Source: Parietaria judaica (taxonomy: Eukaryota; Streptophyta; Magnoliopsida; Rosales; Urticaceae). From it: a stretch of DNA of 64,000 nt. Numbering within the stretch: the stretch's first letter is position 1; every line of letters starts with the position of its first letter. The stretch spans positions 19,648,001 to 19,712,000 of the forward strand of contig OX940864.1 of assembly GCA_954871525.1 (NCBI GenBank), read 5' to 3'. Shown piece after piece: positions 36,106 through 47,872 of this stretch. The position numbers and the translations under genes were made by a program. A model generated the notes under the pieces. The model saw nothing but the letters and a program-made list of their open reading frames with translations. It made no database searches and was not told the origin of the DNA.

Positions 36106-36972
36106 GGAAACTTCAATAAGTATGCCCCAATAGGTATGTTTGAACGGAATTATTTCCGATTTTAATAATTTTCAAAATTATGCCTCAAAAAACTATTGCA
36201 CCTGGTGCATAAAAATGTCTAAGTGGAGTGAAAAACTGTCTAAAAAAAATTATTGTAGCTGAAGGAGAAAATTGTCTAATTGGAGTACAAAACTGTCCAC
36301 AATTACTAAAATATTTTCAAAATTAAATAAACTTCGTAAATAAAAGTTGCCAAAAAAGGGGTTAAAAAAACTGTTGCACCTGGTGCATAAAACTGTCTAA
36401 CTGGAGTAAAAAACTGTCTAAAAAAACTGTGCTTTAATTTTTTATTTATCTACTCTAATTTTATAAAATTAATATGATATTTTTTACTCTTGTATGCTTC
36501 TTTTTGTATTTTTATTCATAAAGCTCTTCTTATAAATTATTGTAATACTCTTTAAAGTTTTAGAAGAGACAAATATGTAAAACAATAAATAATATAATGA
36601 CAAATATATAAAATAAGTCCACATTAAAATTAAGTAAAATTTATAAGCTCTAAATAAATAAAAGATAAATTTTATAATATATTTTAAAGAATTTTTTGTG
36701 ATAAAGTTTAACTGAATTAAAGTTTTGGTAAATTCATCACAAGTTTTAGCTATTCATATATGAAACACGAGTTAATAAAATATTGTGTGACTATGGACAG
36801 TTTTGTACTCCACTTAGACAGTTTTCTCCTTCAGGTAAAATAGTTTTTTATTCCACTTAGACAGTTTTATGCACCAGGTGCAACCGTTTTTGAGGCATAA
36901 TTTTGAAATTTATTAAAACCGGGAATAATTTCGTTCAAACATACTTATTGGGGCATACTTATTTAAGTTTTC
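36106..36972. mobile_element. Non-autonomous element with ~200-bp terminal inverted repeats
   Basis: The left arm starts GGAAACTTCAATAAGTATGC. On the opposite strand from 36972 the right arm starts GAAAACTTAAATAAGTATGC. The arms pair over about 200 bases, sharing GCCCCAATA.GTATGTTTGAACG, AAATTATGCCTCAAAAA, GCACCTGGTGCATAAAA and repeated CTGTCTAAGTGGAGTA motifs. A third partial copy of the GCACCTGGTGCATAAAACTG block lies internally at about 36375-36425. Both flanks are (AT)n, so the TSD cannot be read. Long TIRs suggest a MULE, but the class is not proven. No coding frame. Confidence 0.8.
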
Positions 36973-39148
36973 ATATATATATATATATAATGGTAATAAG
37001 AGTGCATAAAACTAGATCTTGAGAAGTGAGTTTGCTTTCGAAAACAAAAAGAATTCAAAATTGAGTGGGAGTTTAGCAGAGATGTTTTTTTGTGTAATAT
37101 TATATGTTCTTATCCATAGACCATATATACTTTAATAGCCTTGTCTAGGTAATATTAAATATACAATTTGCAATAATTGTCTTCATCTCAAACAATAGAA
37201 AGCTAAATTGTCACCAACTGTTTTTAAACATAGCGTTCTTTAATATGGAGCCATATATGTGGGTTCAGAATCATGGAAGAAAAATAAATATGCTGAAAAA
37301 CTTATAGATAATGCAATAAAAAAAATAGACCAAAATACACGCAACATGAAGATAAGAGATGGTTTTAACATATATGCATTCAAAAAATGGATTTTAGTAT
37401 TATTCATCATGTAACATAATGCATTAAAAAATACATTAAAATTATAGATGCAGATTATTATACGGATAGTACTCCATTTAACAGTTCCATCAAGAAGGAA
37501 ATAACGTGATCGGTAGGCGCTAACGGTAGTGGTCGTAAATTGTTTACCATGTTCTAGTCATCGATCTCCCGGATCCTATAAAATGTTTGTTCATTTGTAT
37601 TTTCTTGATAGGTGAGTTGATTTGGTTTATGTTTTTTTGTAACTTAATTGTTTTGTTAATTAATAAGTTTTCCTCAGGGAGGATATATTAATCAAATTGG
37701 GACGATGTCACTAGCGAGTGATTCTCGACTCATTTAAATATATGTATATATATGTGTATATTATATGATACATATATAGTTCAACGAGAGAAGTTTGTGT
37801 AATATTATTATAATAAAAAACAAAAAAAGAGGGACACCACATTAGTTATTGTCTTCATCTGAAACGATAAAAATAAGTCATCCAAGTTCAAATCATGGGA
37901 AAAAAACTGTAGATACTTATAGTGAATGCATTCAAATATAGATAAAAGTACACGTAACGTGAAGACTGAAGAGATATGAAAAATAAATATGGTACATAGT
38001 TTGTCCACTAGCCATTGAGAAGTCTGGTATAGATATATAGCAGCACCATGCTGATCTTGCAGGCACAAATAATTGAAAGTATATATATTGGATTGAATCT
38101 ACATGATCATGTTCCTTGAGTTTTCACTTTCTGATACAGTGTTGTTGAGATTGGTTACATTGAAGAAGTGATAAAAACAAGAGTGAGTGTCAACATCTTT
38201 TGATCCCATGTTCAAGGTATTTACACTTGTGTGGGGACATACTTCACCAATATTGTTTCCCCACTCCACAATTCCATGCATTTTTGCTACTTTCTAGCTT
38301 CTTAATTATTATATTATAGCTTCAATCTAACCAAACCCTTTTCAATATCAATATATGGGTGTGCGATTAATTGCAAATCATATTGAGAACTAGAATTCGA
38401 ATTAACGTTACAACATGAATAATAATATCAAAGTCCGAACACAATTGAATAAACCTCAATACTTCTTTGAATTAATCCGAATTCTAGAGAACGATTACAC
38501 TTTGATCTGAAGTAAACTCTATCACATGAACGAATTGTGCTACACAATCTCACTGGGAATCCATATTCTCTCTCCTCTGCACGTCTATGTTCCAGCGATT
38601 TTCAGAGCTACAACGACCTCTCCATCTCTGAGAGTTTATGTCTCTACAAGAATTTCTAAATCCCTTTCTCTCTCTACCTATTCTCTTCTATCTTATTTCT
38701 CTCACTCATGAGTTTATATAACACTCTTACAATTCACTCAACTCCCGTTATACCCTAAAAACTCATGTTAGTTAACATATTTCTCCTTGTTCATTAAGAA
38801 GCAAGCTGTAATATTAATCTTCTTAACCTTTATAAGTGAGTAATTGAAGTACCGATGTTATAACATGACTTGAGAAATAATTAAATGACTGAATTGATGT
38901 TATAACGTATCTTGAGACATACTCAACCATAGGAAAGAAACATTTACTTATAGTGATACAAAATTAGATAATATTTAAATAAACTAAAAACAAAAAAAGG
39001 TCAATGATGACATGTACATATGGTCTCATTAGCTTCAATCCATAAGCAATCCATTGAATCTATAGCGTATCGATCGATGGGTTTGGGAGAGTTAGATTGA
39101 GGAACTTTTTCGTTGTAGAAAATACTGTTGTGATAACATTATTGCGTA
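36973..39148. other. Intergenic, no gene recognised
   Basis: AT-rich. Small frames such as 37808-38068 (minus) and 38526-38711 (plus) have no domain. The stretch ends at the GAGAA target-site duplication of the copia array. Confidence 0.5.
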
Positions 39149-39153
39149 GAGAA

Positions 39154-39668
39154 TGTTGGATCCCAATTCACGGATCTGCAAAGAACACGAATAACACCAA
39201 AAGAAATCGAACAGAAAAATAAAGGACACAAACTTTTGGGAGAAGAAATTCTCTTGATTAATAATCGAAGGCAATACAAGAAGATAAACTCAAAATTCTA
39301 ATGGACTCTACTCTTTACAAAGTGTACATGCTAGGTATATTTATAGCCTCACATAGGCGAAACCCTAGCTAACAAAATCGCACAAAATCAGGAAACTACC
39401 CTAAACAATCCTATCAAATCTTTGACTTGATTTGCTTGCTCCTCAATCTACGCATCTTCCTTTCTGGGTAGAGTTTCCCTTTCCTGCCCGGACAGCTTCT
39501 CTGTCCCCGAGCTGGCCTGCTCGTCTGCCTCTGGCCGGGCTTGCCTTCTATCCGGATGTTCTGCTCGTGTTCACCCGAGCTGGGCTGAACTCCTATCCGT
39601 CCTTGGTTCTGGCCGGTACCCGGGCTGACTTCCTCTATGTGACGGATTAAGTCAAGCTTATGCTCACA
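39154..39668 (-). repeat. Copia LTR 1 (3' LTR of the array)
   Basis: On the plus strand it starts TGTTGGATCC and ends TGCTCACA; on the element's strand TGTGAGCA...GGATCCAACA. It differs from the other two LTRs at only two positions seen by eye: A at 39194 (G in the others) and A at 39374 (C in the others). A minus-strand TATA box (CTATAAATA) lies at about 39337-39345. Its first 255 bases in element orientation are read as the C-terminus of the copia ORF. Confidence 0.95.
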
Positions 39669-42632
39669 TTCTCCCCCGTAAGCTTGACTTGCTTCTACTT
39701 TCTTCACTCCCGCCAAAGCCTTGGTAAGGATGTCTGCTCGCTGCTCCCTTGTGCTGATGAACTCCACGATGATCTCTCGCTTCTCCACACATTCACGAAT
39801 ATAATGGTACTTCGTGTCAATGTGTTTGCTTCGTCCGTGAAACACTGGATTCTTCATCAACGCGATTGCAGACTTGTTATCCACGTAGAGAGTAGCTGGT
39901 CTCTGCTCGGATCCGGTCACTTCACTAAGTAGCCCCTTCAACCACATAGCTTGATATGCTGCTGCGGTTGCCGCCATGAACTCTGCTTCGCATGAGGATA
40001 GAGCTACTGTCTGCTGCTTTTGAGACTGCCAGGTGATCAGGTTTCCGTTGAGGTAGAACGCCATCCCTCCGGTACTCTTCCTGTCATTGATATCACCGGC
40101 CAGATCACTGTCCGTAAAGCCGACTAGTACTTCTGCTCCACTTCCTCTGTTGTATTGGATCCCGTAGTCCGTCGTGCCCTTCACGTAACGCAAGATGTGC
40201 TTCACCGCCTGCTGGTGTGCACTCGTGGGCTTCTCCATGTATCGACTGACTATCCCGACTGCGTGTGAAATGTCTGGTCGGGTGTGGGTGAGGTACCTTA
40301 GGCACCCGATCACGCGTCTGTACTCCGTGGGATCCACTCTTCTCCCTTCAGCATCCTTCCCGAGCTGCAGCTTCGCCTCCATAGGGTACTTGCTCGAGTT
40401 ACAGTTTGCCATCTCGAACTGTTTAAGGATCTTCTTCGCGTAGGCCGACTGCTTCAGCGTAATGCAGTCCTTCTTCTGTTCCACCTCGAGACCAAGGTAG
40501 TACGAAAGTAATCCGAGGTCACTCATCTCGAATTCGGCCATCATCTGCTGCTTGAACCCATCTACGCCTCCTGCGCTGGATCCTGTGACGATCAGGTCGT
40601 CCACATACACTCCCACGATCAGAGTTTCCTGCCCGGAACTCCTGGTGTAGACTGCCTGCTCGCTCAAGCACTTTGTGAATCCAAGATTCTTCAAGCTCTT
40701 GTCAAGGCGGATGTTCCATGCTCTTTGTGCTTGTTTTAACCCGTATAAGGCCTTGGATAGCTTGTACACCTTCTGCTCCTTGCCCGTGACGCCGAACCCC
40801 TCTGGTTGCTTGACGTATACTTCTTCTACGAGGTCACCGTTTAGGAATGCCGATTTGACATCCAGATGGTGAATTTCCCAACCTCGATGAGCTGCTAGGG
40901 CTAGGATGAGTCTGATCGTGTCCAGTCTTGCTACTGGAGCAAAGACTTCCTCAAAGTCAATGCCTTTCCTCTGCACGTAGCCTTTAGCTACCAGCCTTGC
41001 CTTGTTCTTAAGGACATTCCCCTCAGTGTCCTTCTTCAGCTTATACACCCACTTCAGGCCGATGGGATTATGACCTTTGGGCAGGTCGGTAAGCTCCCAT
41101 GTCCTGTTCTTCTCAATGGACTTCATCTCCTTCTTCATTGCTTCCTGCCACACCTGCTCGGCTGCTGCCTCCTGGTAATTGGCTGGTTCTTCTGCACACA
41201 ACAAAGAAAGTTCCTCCAGGCTCATCTCCACTTCTTGAGTCTGATCGTAAACGTCTGCTAGAGGACGGAATCCTCTTGGGCCGTCTTTTATGGAGGAGTC
41301 TCCTGAACTGGACGGGCTGGTCCTGCTCGGACTTGGTGTCCTGGGTGTATCCGGGCTATTCTCTCCCGGGCTGGGTTCTCTCGTCTCTGGCAAGATTGTT
41401 TCCGAGCTGGGTGTTCCGGGCTGCTCCTGCTCGGCAACATCCTGGTCGTCTTCGACAATGAACTCCACTGAGTTCTGCTCGGGTTCTCCATTCTCGTCAT
41501 GTGTGAGGAAGTTTGCAAAAACCTTGTCCTCGATGAGGAAGACCTGCTCGCTGGTCTCCTCCGGGTATCTCTGCTCGGCCTCTGGGCTGATCGGCACACT
41601 GATCAGTTTTGCCCGGGCATTAGCTACGCCTTCGCCAATCTGCTCGTCCAGGTGCATTTCCTGCTCGCCAAACAACAATGCCGGCTGGTCGTCTGGGAAT
41701 CTTGCTAGATTCGCCTCTTCGCCCTGGTTCCTGCTCCGGCACTCAGATGCAAAGTGCCCAAGCTTCTGACAATTGTAGCACTTCACTGTGCTCTTGTCTC
41801 TCCTGGTCGTGCCTTCCTGACGGGTAGATCCACCGCCGCGACCACGCATGTCCCGACCTCGACCTCGTCCACGACCCTGTCCGCGTCCTCGGACTTCTCC
41901 ACCGAAGCTGTTCCGACCTGAGGATCTTGTAGAAAACTCGACTCCCCCGGTTTTCCGCTGTCTGGCCGTCCATTCTTCATGCGTGAGCAGGAGGTTCTTG
42001 TCCTCTTCTCTGGCACCGTAACCCCGGAGTCTCTCCTCGTGGGCTTTTAGGCGACCAACAACCTCCTCGACCGACATGGTCTCGAGATCGCCGAACTGCT
42101 CTATCGATGTCACGATCTGCATGTACCTGTGAGGCACTGCTCGGAGGAATTTCTTAACGACGGTGGTCTCCTCCACCTTGTCTCCCAGCGAGCGTATGCC
42201 GGTCACAATGGACGTGAGCCGCATAGCGAAATCATCAATTGATTCACTCTCCCTCATCCTCATGACCTCGAACTCACTCTTCAAGGTCTGGACCTTTGCC
42301 TCCTTGACGCGATCTGCGCCCATGTGCATGGTCTGAAGAGTTTTCCATGCTTCCTTCGCGGAATCTTTCTCGGCAAGCATGAGAAGAACTTCTTCCGGAA
42401 CTGCTTGGTAGATAGCGGCTAGAGCCATTCTTTCCTTGCGCCCTTCGACACCGCCGTTCTCTACGGCCTCCCATACTCCCTGCGCCTGCAGATTCACCCT
42501 CATCTTCAACGCCCACACGGCGTAATTGCTCTTCGTGAACATGGGGTAATGGAGTGTAACTGTGCCTTCTCTGGTGTCTGGTTTCGGCGCGACCAAAGCT
42601 CTTTCCATCGGTGACTCTGATGATGAAGACAT
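39414..42632 (-). CDS. Copia Gag-RT-RNase H polyprotein, downstream copy; protease and integrase absent
   Basis: Intact frame of 1072 codons from the ATG at 42632 (the longer frame begins at a GTG inside the primer-binding site). In order: UBN2-type Gag (about residues 25-230, [16 protein letters not shown]), an RG-rich stretch (about 247-267), a zinc knuckle CX2CX4HX4C (C285, C288, H293, C298), an acidic Pro/Ser-rich linker (about 300-480), reverse transcriptase (about 494-740) with active-site YVDD at 676-679, and RNase H (about 837-985). No DTG/DSG protease motif and no HHCC or DDE integrase core appear between knuckle and RT, where they belong. The family's usual length is about 1300-1400 residues. 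The last 84 codons (from Cys989) lie inside the 3' LTR. QAQRAW replaces the usual QAPRAW in RT. Gag could form particles, but the element would need protease and integrase in trans. Confidence 0.93.
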   Translation of the reverse strand: MSSSSESPMERALVAPKPDTREGTVTLHYPMFTKSNYAVWALKMRVNLQAQGVWEAVENGGVEGRKERMALAAIYQAVPEEVLLMLAEKDSAKEAWKTLQTMHMGADRVKEAKVQTLKSEFEVMRMRESESIDDFAMRLTSIVTGIRSLGDKVEETTVVKKFLRAVPHRYMQIVTSIEQFGDLETMSVEEVVGRLKAHEERLRGYGAREEDKNLLLTHEEWTARQRKTGGVEFSTRSSGRNSFGGEVRGRGQGRGRGRGRDMRGRGGGSTRQEGTTRRDKSTVKCYNCQKLGHFASECRSRNQGEEANLARFPDDQPALLFGEQEMHLDEQIGEGVANARAKLISVPISPEAEQRYPEETSEQVFLIEDKVFANFLTHDENGEPEQNSVEFIVEDDQDVAEQEQPGTPSSETILPETREPSPGENSPDTPRTPSPSRTSPSSSGDSSIKDGPRGFRPLADVYDQTQEVEMSLEELSLLCAEEPANYQEAAAEQVWQEAMKKEMKSIEKNRTWELTDLPKGHNPIGLKWVYKLKKDTEGNVLKNKARLVAKGYVQRKGIDFEEVFAPVARLDTIRLILALAAHRGWEIHHLDVKSAFLNGDLVEEVYVKQPEGFGVTGKEQKVYKLSKALYGLKQAQRAWNIRLDKSLKNLGFTKCLSEQAVYTRSSGQETLIVGVYVDDLIVTGSSAGGVDGFKQQMMAEFEMSDLGLLSYYLGLEVEQKKDCITLKQSAYAKKILKQFEMANCNSSKYPMEAKLQLGKDAEGRRVDPTEYRRVIGCLRYLTHTRPDISHAVGIVSRYMEKPTSAHQQAVKHILRYVKGTTDYGIQYNRGSGAEVLVGFTDSDLAGDINDRKSTGGMAFYLNGNLITWQSQKQQTVALSSCEAEFMAATAAAYQAMWLKGLLSEVTGSEQRPATLYVDNKSAIALMKNPVFHGRSKHIDTKYHYIRECVEKREIIVEFISTREQRADILTKALAGVKKVEASQAYGGECEHKLDLIRHIEEVSPGTGQNQGRIGVQPSSGEHEQNIRIEGKPGQRQTSRPARGQRSCPGRKGKLYPERKMRRLRSKQIKSKI
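39669..39678 (-). promoter_or_regulatory. Polypurine tract, downstream copia unit
   Basis: CGGGGGAGAA on the minus strand directly abuts the 3' LTR start (TGTGAGCA). It primes plus-strand DNA synthesis. Unusually it is also translated, because the ORF runs through it (codons for GGE). Confidence 0.85.
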
Positions 42633-42646
42633 GTTCTTCGATTGAA

Positions 42647-42658
42647 GCTCTGATACCA
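42647..42658 (-). promoter_or_regulatory. Primer-binding site, downstream copia unit
   Basis: TGGTATCAGAGC on the minus strand, two bases inside the LTR end. It is the usual plant copia site complementary to initiator methionine tRNA. Confidence 0.9.
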
Positions 42659-42660
42659 CT

Positions 42661-43175
42661 TGTTGGATCCCAATTCACGGATCTGCAAAGAACACGAATA
42701 GCACCAAAAGAAATCGAACAGAAAAATAAAGGACACAAACTTTTGGGAGAAGAAATTCTCTTGATTAATAATCGAAGGCAATACAAGAAGATAAACTCAA
42801 AATTCTAATGGACTCTACTCTTTACAAAGTGTACATGCTAGGTATATTTATAGCCTCACATAGGCGAAACCCTAGCTAACCAAATCGCACAAAATCAGGA
42901 AACTACCCTAAACAATCCTATCAAATCTTTGACTTGATTTGCTTGCTCCTCAATCTACGCATCTTCCTTTCTGGGTAGAGTTTCCCTTTCCTGCCCGGAC
43001 AGCTTCTCTGTCCCCGAGCTGGCCTGCTCGTCTGCCTCTGGCCGGGCTTGCCTTCTATCCGGATGTTCTGCTCGTGTTCACCCGAGCTGGGCTGAACTCC
43101 TATCCGTCCTTGGTTCTGGCCGGTACCCGGGCTGACTTCCTCTATGTGACGGATTAAGTCAAGCTTATGCTCACA
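42661..43175 (-). repeat. Copia LTR 2 (shared middle LTR)
   Basis: Appears identical to LTR 3, including G at 42701 and C at 42881. It ends the upstream unit and begins the downstream unit. Confidence 0.95.
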
Positions 43176-46139
43176 TTCTCCCCCGTAAGCTTGACTTGCT
43201 TCTACTTTCTTCACTCCCGCCAAAGCCTTGGTAAGGATGTCTGCTCGCTGCTCCCTTGTGCTGATGAACTCCACGATGATCTCTCGCTTCTCCACACATT
43301 CACGAATATAATGGTACTTCGTGTCAATGTGTTTGCTTCGTCCGTGAAACACTGGATTCTTCATCAACGCGATTGCAGACTTGTTATCCACGTAGAGAGT
43401 AGCTGGTCTCTGCTCGGATCCGGTCACTTCACTAAGTAGCCCCTTCAACCACATAGCTTGATATGCTGCTGCGGTTGCCGCCATGAACTCTGCTTCGCAT
43501 GAGGATAGAGCTACTGTCTGCTGCTTTTGAGACTGCCAGGTGATCAGGTTTCCGTTGAGGTAGAACGCCATCCCTCCGGTACTCTTCCTGTCATTGATAT
43601 CACCGGCCAGATCACTGTCCGTAAAGCCGACTAGTACTTCTGCTCCACTTCCTCTGTTGTATTGGATCCCGTAGTCCGTCGTGCCCTTCACGTAACGCAA
43701 GATGTGCTTCACCGCCTGCTGGTGTGCACTCGTGGGCTTCTCCATGTATCGACTGACTATCCCGACTGCGTGTGAAATGTCTGGTCGGGTGTGGGTGAGG
43801 TACCTTAGGCACCCGATCACGCGTCTGTACTCCGTGGGATCCACTCTTCTCCCTTCAGCATCCTTCCCGAGCTGCAGCTTCGCCTCCATAGGGTACTTGC
43901 TCGAGTTACAGTTTGCCATCTCGAACTGTTTAAGGATCTTCTTCGCGTAGGCCGACTGCTTCAGCGTAATGCAGTCCTTCTTCTGTTCCACCTCGAGACC
44001 AAGGTAGTACGAAAGTAATCCGAGGTCACTCATCTCGAATTCGGCCATCATCTGCTGCTTGAACCCATCTACGCCTCCTGCGCTGGATCCTGTGACGATC
44101 AGGTCGTCCACATACACTCCCACGATCAGAGTTTCCTGCCCGGAACTCCTGGTGTAGACTGCCTGCTCGCTCAAGCACTTTGTGAATCCAAGATTCTTCA
44201 AGCTCTTGTCAAGGCGGATGTTCCATGCTCTTTGTGCTTGTTTTAACCCGTATAAGGCCTTGGATAGCTTGTACACCTTCTGCTCCTTGCCCGTGACGCC
44301 GAACCCCTCTGGTTGCTTGACGTATACTTCTTCTACGAGGTCACCGTTTAGGAATGCCGATTTGACATCCAGATGGTGAATTTCCCAACCTCGATGAGCT
44401 GCTAGGGCTAGGATGAGTCTGATCGTGTCCAGTCTTGCTACTGGAGCAAAGACTTCCTCAAAGTCAATGCCTTTCCTCTGCACGTAGCCTTTAGCTACCA
44501 GCCTTGCCTTGTTCTTAAGGACATTCCCCTCAGTGTCCTTCTTCAGCTTATACACCCACTTCAGGCCGATGGGATTATGACCTTTGGGCAGGTCGGTAAG
44601 CTCCCATGTCCTGTTCTTCTCAATGGACTTCATCTCCTTCTTCATTGCTTCCTGCCACACCTGCTCGGCTGCTGCCTCCTGGTAATTGGCTGGTTCTTCT
44701 GCACACAACAAAGAAAGTTCCTCCAGGCTCATCTCCACTTCTTGAGTCTGATCGTAAACGTCTGCTAGAGGACGGAATCCTCTTGGGCCGTCTTTTATGG
44801 AGGAGTCTCCTGAACTGGACGGGCTGGTCCTGCTCGGACTTGGTGTCCTGGGTGTATCCGGGCTATTCTCTCCCGGGCTGGGTTCTCTCGTCTCTGGCAA
44901 GATTGTTTCCGAGCTGGGTGTTCCGGGCTGCTCCTGCTCGGCAACATCCTGGTCGTCTTCGACAATGAACTCCACTGAGTTCTGCTCGGGTTCTCCATTC
45001 TCGTCATGTGTGAGGAAGTTTGCAAAAACCTTGTCCTCGATGAGGAAGACCTGCTCGCTGGTCTCCTCCGGGTATCTCTGCTCGGCCTCTGGGCTGATCG
45101 GCACACTGATCAGTTTTGCCCGGGCATTAGCTACGCCTTCGCCAATCTGCTCGTCCAGGTGCATTTCCTGCTCGCCAAACAACAATGCCGGCTGGTCGTC
45201 TGGGAATCTTGCTAGATTCGCCTCTTCGCCCTGGTTCCTGCTCCGGCACTCAGATGCAAAGTGCCCAAGCTTCTGACAATTGTAGCACTTCACTGTGCTC
45301 TTGTCTCTCCTGGTCGTGCCTTCCTGACGGGTAGATCCACCGCCGCGACCACGCATGTCCCGACCTCGACCTCGTCCACGACCCTGTCCGCGTCCTCGGA
45401 CTTCTCCACCGAAGCTGTTCCGACCTGAGGATCTTGTAGAAAACTCGACTCCCCCGGTTTTCCGCTGTCTGGCCGTCCATTCTTCATGCGTGAGCAGGAG
45501 GTTCTTGTCCTCTTCTCTGGCACCGTAACCCCGGAGTCTCTCCTCGTGGGCTTTTAGGCGACCAACAACCTCCTCGACCGACATGGTCTCGAGATCGCCG
45601 AACTGCTCTATCGATGTCACGATCTGCATGTACCTGTGAGGCACTGCTCGGAGGAATTTCTTAACGACGGTGGTCTCCTCCACCTTGTCTCCCAGCGAGC
45701 GTATGCCGGTCACAATGGACGTGAGCCGCATAGCGAAATCATCAATTGATTCACTCTCCCTCATCCTCATGACCTCGAACTCACTCTTCAAGGTCTGGAC
45801 CTTTGCCTCCTTGACGCGATCTGCGCCCATGTGCATGGTCTGAAGAGTTTTCCATGCTTCCTTCGCGGAATCTTTCTCGGCAAGCATGAGAAGAACTTCT
45901 TCCGGAACTGCTTGGTAGATAGCGGCTAGAGCCATTCTTTCCTTGCGCCCTTCGACACCGCCGTTCTCTACGGCCTCCCATACTCCCTGCGCCTGCAGAT
46001 TCACCCTCATCTTCAACGCCCACACGGCGTAATTGCTCTTCGTGAACATGGGGTAATGGAGTGTAACTGTGCCTTCTCTGGTGTCTGGTTTCGGCGCGAC
46101 CAAAGCTCTTTCCATCGGTGACTCTGATGATGAAGACAT
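42921..46139 (-). CDS. Copia Gag-RT-RNase H polyprotein, upstream copy; protease and integrase absent
   Basis: Encodes the same 1072 residues as the downstream copy, 3507 bases away, from the ATG at 46139. It has the same domain order and lacks protease and integrase in the same way. Its last 84 codons lie in the middle LTR. Full protein identity means that neither copy has gained a stop, frameshift or amino acid change since duplication. Either the duplication is very recent or conversion has kept the units alike. Confidence 0.93.
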   Translation of the reverse strand: MSSSSESPMERALVAPKPDTREGTVTLHYPMFTKSNYAVWALKMRVNLQAQGVWEAVENGGVEGRKERMALAAIYQAVPEEVLLMLAEKDSAKEAWKTLQTMHMGADRVKEAKVQTLKSEFEVMRMRESESIDDFAMRLTSIVTGIRSLGDKVEETTVVKKFLRAVPHRYMQIVTSIEQFGDLETMSVEEVVGRLKAHEERLRGYGAREEDKNLLLTHEEWTARQRKTGGVEFSTRSSGRNSFGGEVRGRGQGRGRGRGRDMRGRGGGSTRQEGTTRRDKSTVKCYNCQKLGHFASECRSRNQGEEANLARFPDDQPALLFGEQEMHLDEQIGEGVANARAKLISVPISPEAEQRYPEETSEQVFLIEDKVFANFLTHDENGEPEQNSVEFIVEDDQDVAEQEQPGTPSSETILPETREPSPGENSPDTPRTPSPSRTSPSSSGDSSIKDGPRGFRPLADVYDQTQEVEMSLEELSLLCAEEPANYQEAAAEQVWQEAMKKEMKSIEKNRTWELTDLPKGHNPIGLKWVYKLKKDTEGNVLKNKARLVAKGYVQRKGIDFEEVFAPVARLDTIRLILALAAHRGWEIHHLDVKSAFLNGDLVEEVYVKQPEGFGVTGKEQKVYKLSKALYGLKQAQRAWNIRLDKSLKNLGFTKCLSEQAVYTRSSGQETLIVGVYVDDLIVTGSSAGGVDGFKQQMMAEFEMSDLGLLSYYLGLEVEQKKDCITLKQSAYAKKILKQFEMANCNSSKYPMEAKLQLGKDAEGRRVDPTEYRRVIGCLRYLTHTRPDISHAVGIVSRYMEKPTSAHQQAVKHILRYVKGTTDYGIQYNRGSGAEVLVGFTDSDLAGDINDRKSTGGMAFYLNGNLITWQSQKQQTVALSSCEAEFMAATAAAYQAMWLKGLLSEVTGSEQRPATLYVDNKSAIALMKNPVFHGRSKHIDTKYHYIRECVEKREIIVEFISTREQRADILTKALAGVKKVEASQAYGGECEHKLDLIRHIEEVSPGTGQNQGRIGVQPSSGEHEQNIRIEGKPGQRQTSRPARGQRSCPGRKGKLYPERKMRRLRSKQIKSKI
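43176..43185 (-). promoter_or_regulatory. Polypurine tract, upstream copia unit
   Basis: CGGGGGAGAA on the minus strand, abutting the middle LTR. Confidence 0.85.
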
Positions 46140-46153
46140 GTTCTTCGATTGAA

Positions 46154-46165
46154 GCTCTGATACCA
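46154..46165 (-). promoter_or_regulatory. Primer-binding site, upstream copia unit
   Basis: TGGTATCAGAGC on the minus strand, two bases inside LTR 3, as in the downstream unit. Confidence 0.9.
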
Positions 46166-46167
46166 CT

Positions 46168-46682
46168 TGTTGGATCCCAATTCACGGATCTGCAAAGAAC
46201 ACGAATAGCACCAAAAGAAATCGAACAGAAAAATAAAGGACACAAACTTTTGGGAGAAGAAATTCTCTTGATTAATAATCGAAGGCAATACAAGAAGATA
46301 AACTCAAAATTCTAATGGACTCTACTCTTTACAAAGTGTACATGCTAGGTATATTTATAGCCTCACATAGGCGAAACCCTAGCTAACCAAATCGCACAAA
46401 ATCAGGAAACTACCCTAAACAATCCTATCAAATCTTTGACTTGATTTGCTTGCTCCTCAATCTACGCATCTTCCTTTCTGGGTAGAGTTTCCCTTTCCTG
46501 CCCGGACAGCTTCTCTGTCCCCGAGCTGGCCTGCTCGTCTGCCTCTGGCCGGGCTTGCCTTCTATCCGGATGTTCTGCTCGTGTTCACCCGAGCTGGGCT
46601 GAACTCCTATCCGTCCTTGGTTCTGGCCGGTACCCGGGCTGACTTCCTCTATGTGACGGATTAAGTCAAGCTTATGCTCACA
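46168..46682 (-). repeat. Copia LTR 3 (5' LTR of the array)
   Basis: Carries G at 46208 and C at 46388, as LTR 2 does. This LTR would drive transcription of the array. A minus-strand frame at 46428-46709 is only the LTR-encoded tail continuing out of the element and is not a gene. Confidence 0.95.
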
Positions 46683-46687
46683 GAGAA

Positions 46688-47255
46688 AGGTATACCCAAT
46701 AAAAATCAAATTAAAAAAAAAAAAAGAAAAGAAAAAAGAACCACCCTAATAATTTATGTATTAGGCTATTACATTGAGTACTTGTTAGTTGTTACTAATT
46801 AAGGATCAATCATAATATGTACACGTGAATCTATGTATTATTATGTATACTAGTTTCTTGTTTAGGCACTTGTAGCCACGCATGTACATATATGTATATG
46901 TGTATATATATATATATACACACATATATATGTACATTCAGTACTATCATGATGTCTTTAGCTGCAATATAACAAATTATCATTTGTTGTTTTGTTCTTT
47001 AATTACTATATAACTCATCTCGACCAATGTGATCGAAGCACGTGTTTGCTATGACTCATATGGTTAATGCATGGAACACTAATTCTTTTTTTTTTTAACA
47101 CTAATTCTTGTTAAGACACTCATGATCTAAGTTTTAGGATAGAATAAAAACATACCATTAGTTTTGGTTATATGATCATAATACGAACGCAAGTATATAT
47201 ATGTCGTTCGTTGGCCTTGTTTGGATGACTAAGTTATTCATTTGATCTTTACTTG

Positions 47256-47320
<65 letters not shown>

Positions 47321-47862
47321 GCGGTGATACAGAAAATGTTACTAGAGATGAGTTAAAAGAAGTCGTGGAAGAGACAATAATGAGGGAATGGGGTATGATA
47401 GTCGAATAATTTAATAGAGCTTTCTCGACGCGGAGAGGAAGAAACTTTCAAAACGATATTGTTTGGGGACTCTAGTCCTTGGAAGAATTCAAACCAAGTA
47501 TCGTCAAATAAATATTAATTTGCACATTTGCCCCTTTAACTTGTTGAGTAGTGAAGGACTGCCCCTCAAATTAAAATTTTAGCAAGAATAACCCTTTTCA
47601 GATCCTAGCGGTGGTGAATACTATTATCTGAACTCAAAATCTAGCGTCAAAGACCTCTCGAACTCGTTAAGTAGTGTGCAATTTCTTATCAAAATAAAAA
47701 AATAAAAAAAATACTCGTATGCACATAAAGTGATATTGAGACAAGGAAATTTGTCCCTTTGAACTTGTTGACCAGTGAAGTAGTATTTATATGCAAGTAA
47801 AGTAGTATTTATAGTACATGCCATAAGGAAAAAAGTTATTATATGCTTTTACTAATTACAAA
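46688..47862. other. Intergenic, no gene; long (AT)n tract
   Basis: AT-rich sequence with a ~59-bp (AT)n tract at 47259-47317. Frames here show no domain. Confidence 0.55.
47259..47317. repeat. (AT)n microsatellite
   Basis: About 29 uninterrupted AT units. Confidence 0.9.
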
Positions 47863-47872
47863 TTTATAAAAT

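Larger units (their letters stand above)
39149..46687 (-). mobile_element. Tandem Ty1/copia array: LTR-int-LTR-int-LTR, TSD GAGAA
   Basis: Three 515-bp LTRs (39154-39668, 42661-43175, 46168-46682) alternate with two 2992-bp internal regions at an exact 3507-bp period. A single 5-bp duplication, GAGAA, flanks the whole array (39149-39153 and 46683-46687). Both units read on the minus strand, each with a methionine-tRNA-type primer-binding site and a polypurine tract. The two internal regions encode the same protein. The middle LTR serves both as 3' LTR of the upstream unit and 5' LTR of the downstream one. An internal region near 3 kb is short for copia, because protease and integrase are missing. 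Confidence 0.95.

Noticed and set aside
36973..39148. Possible host gene between the TIR element and the copia array
   Set aside because: Only short AT-rich frames; no conserved motif or convincing splice pair.
41099..41769. Plus-strand frames of 120 and 159 codons (and their copies 3507 bp on)
   Set aside because: They are antisense shadows of the copia ORF and have no domain.
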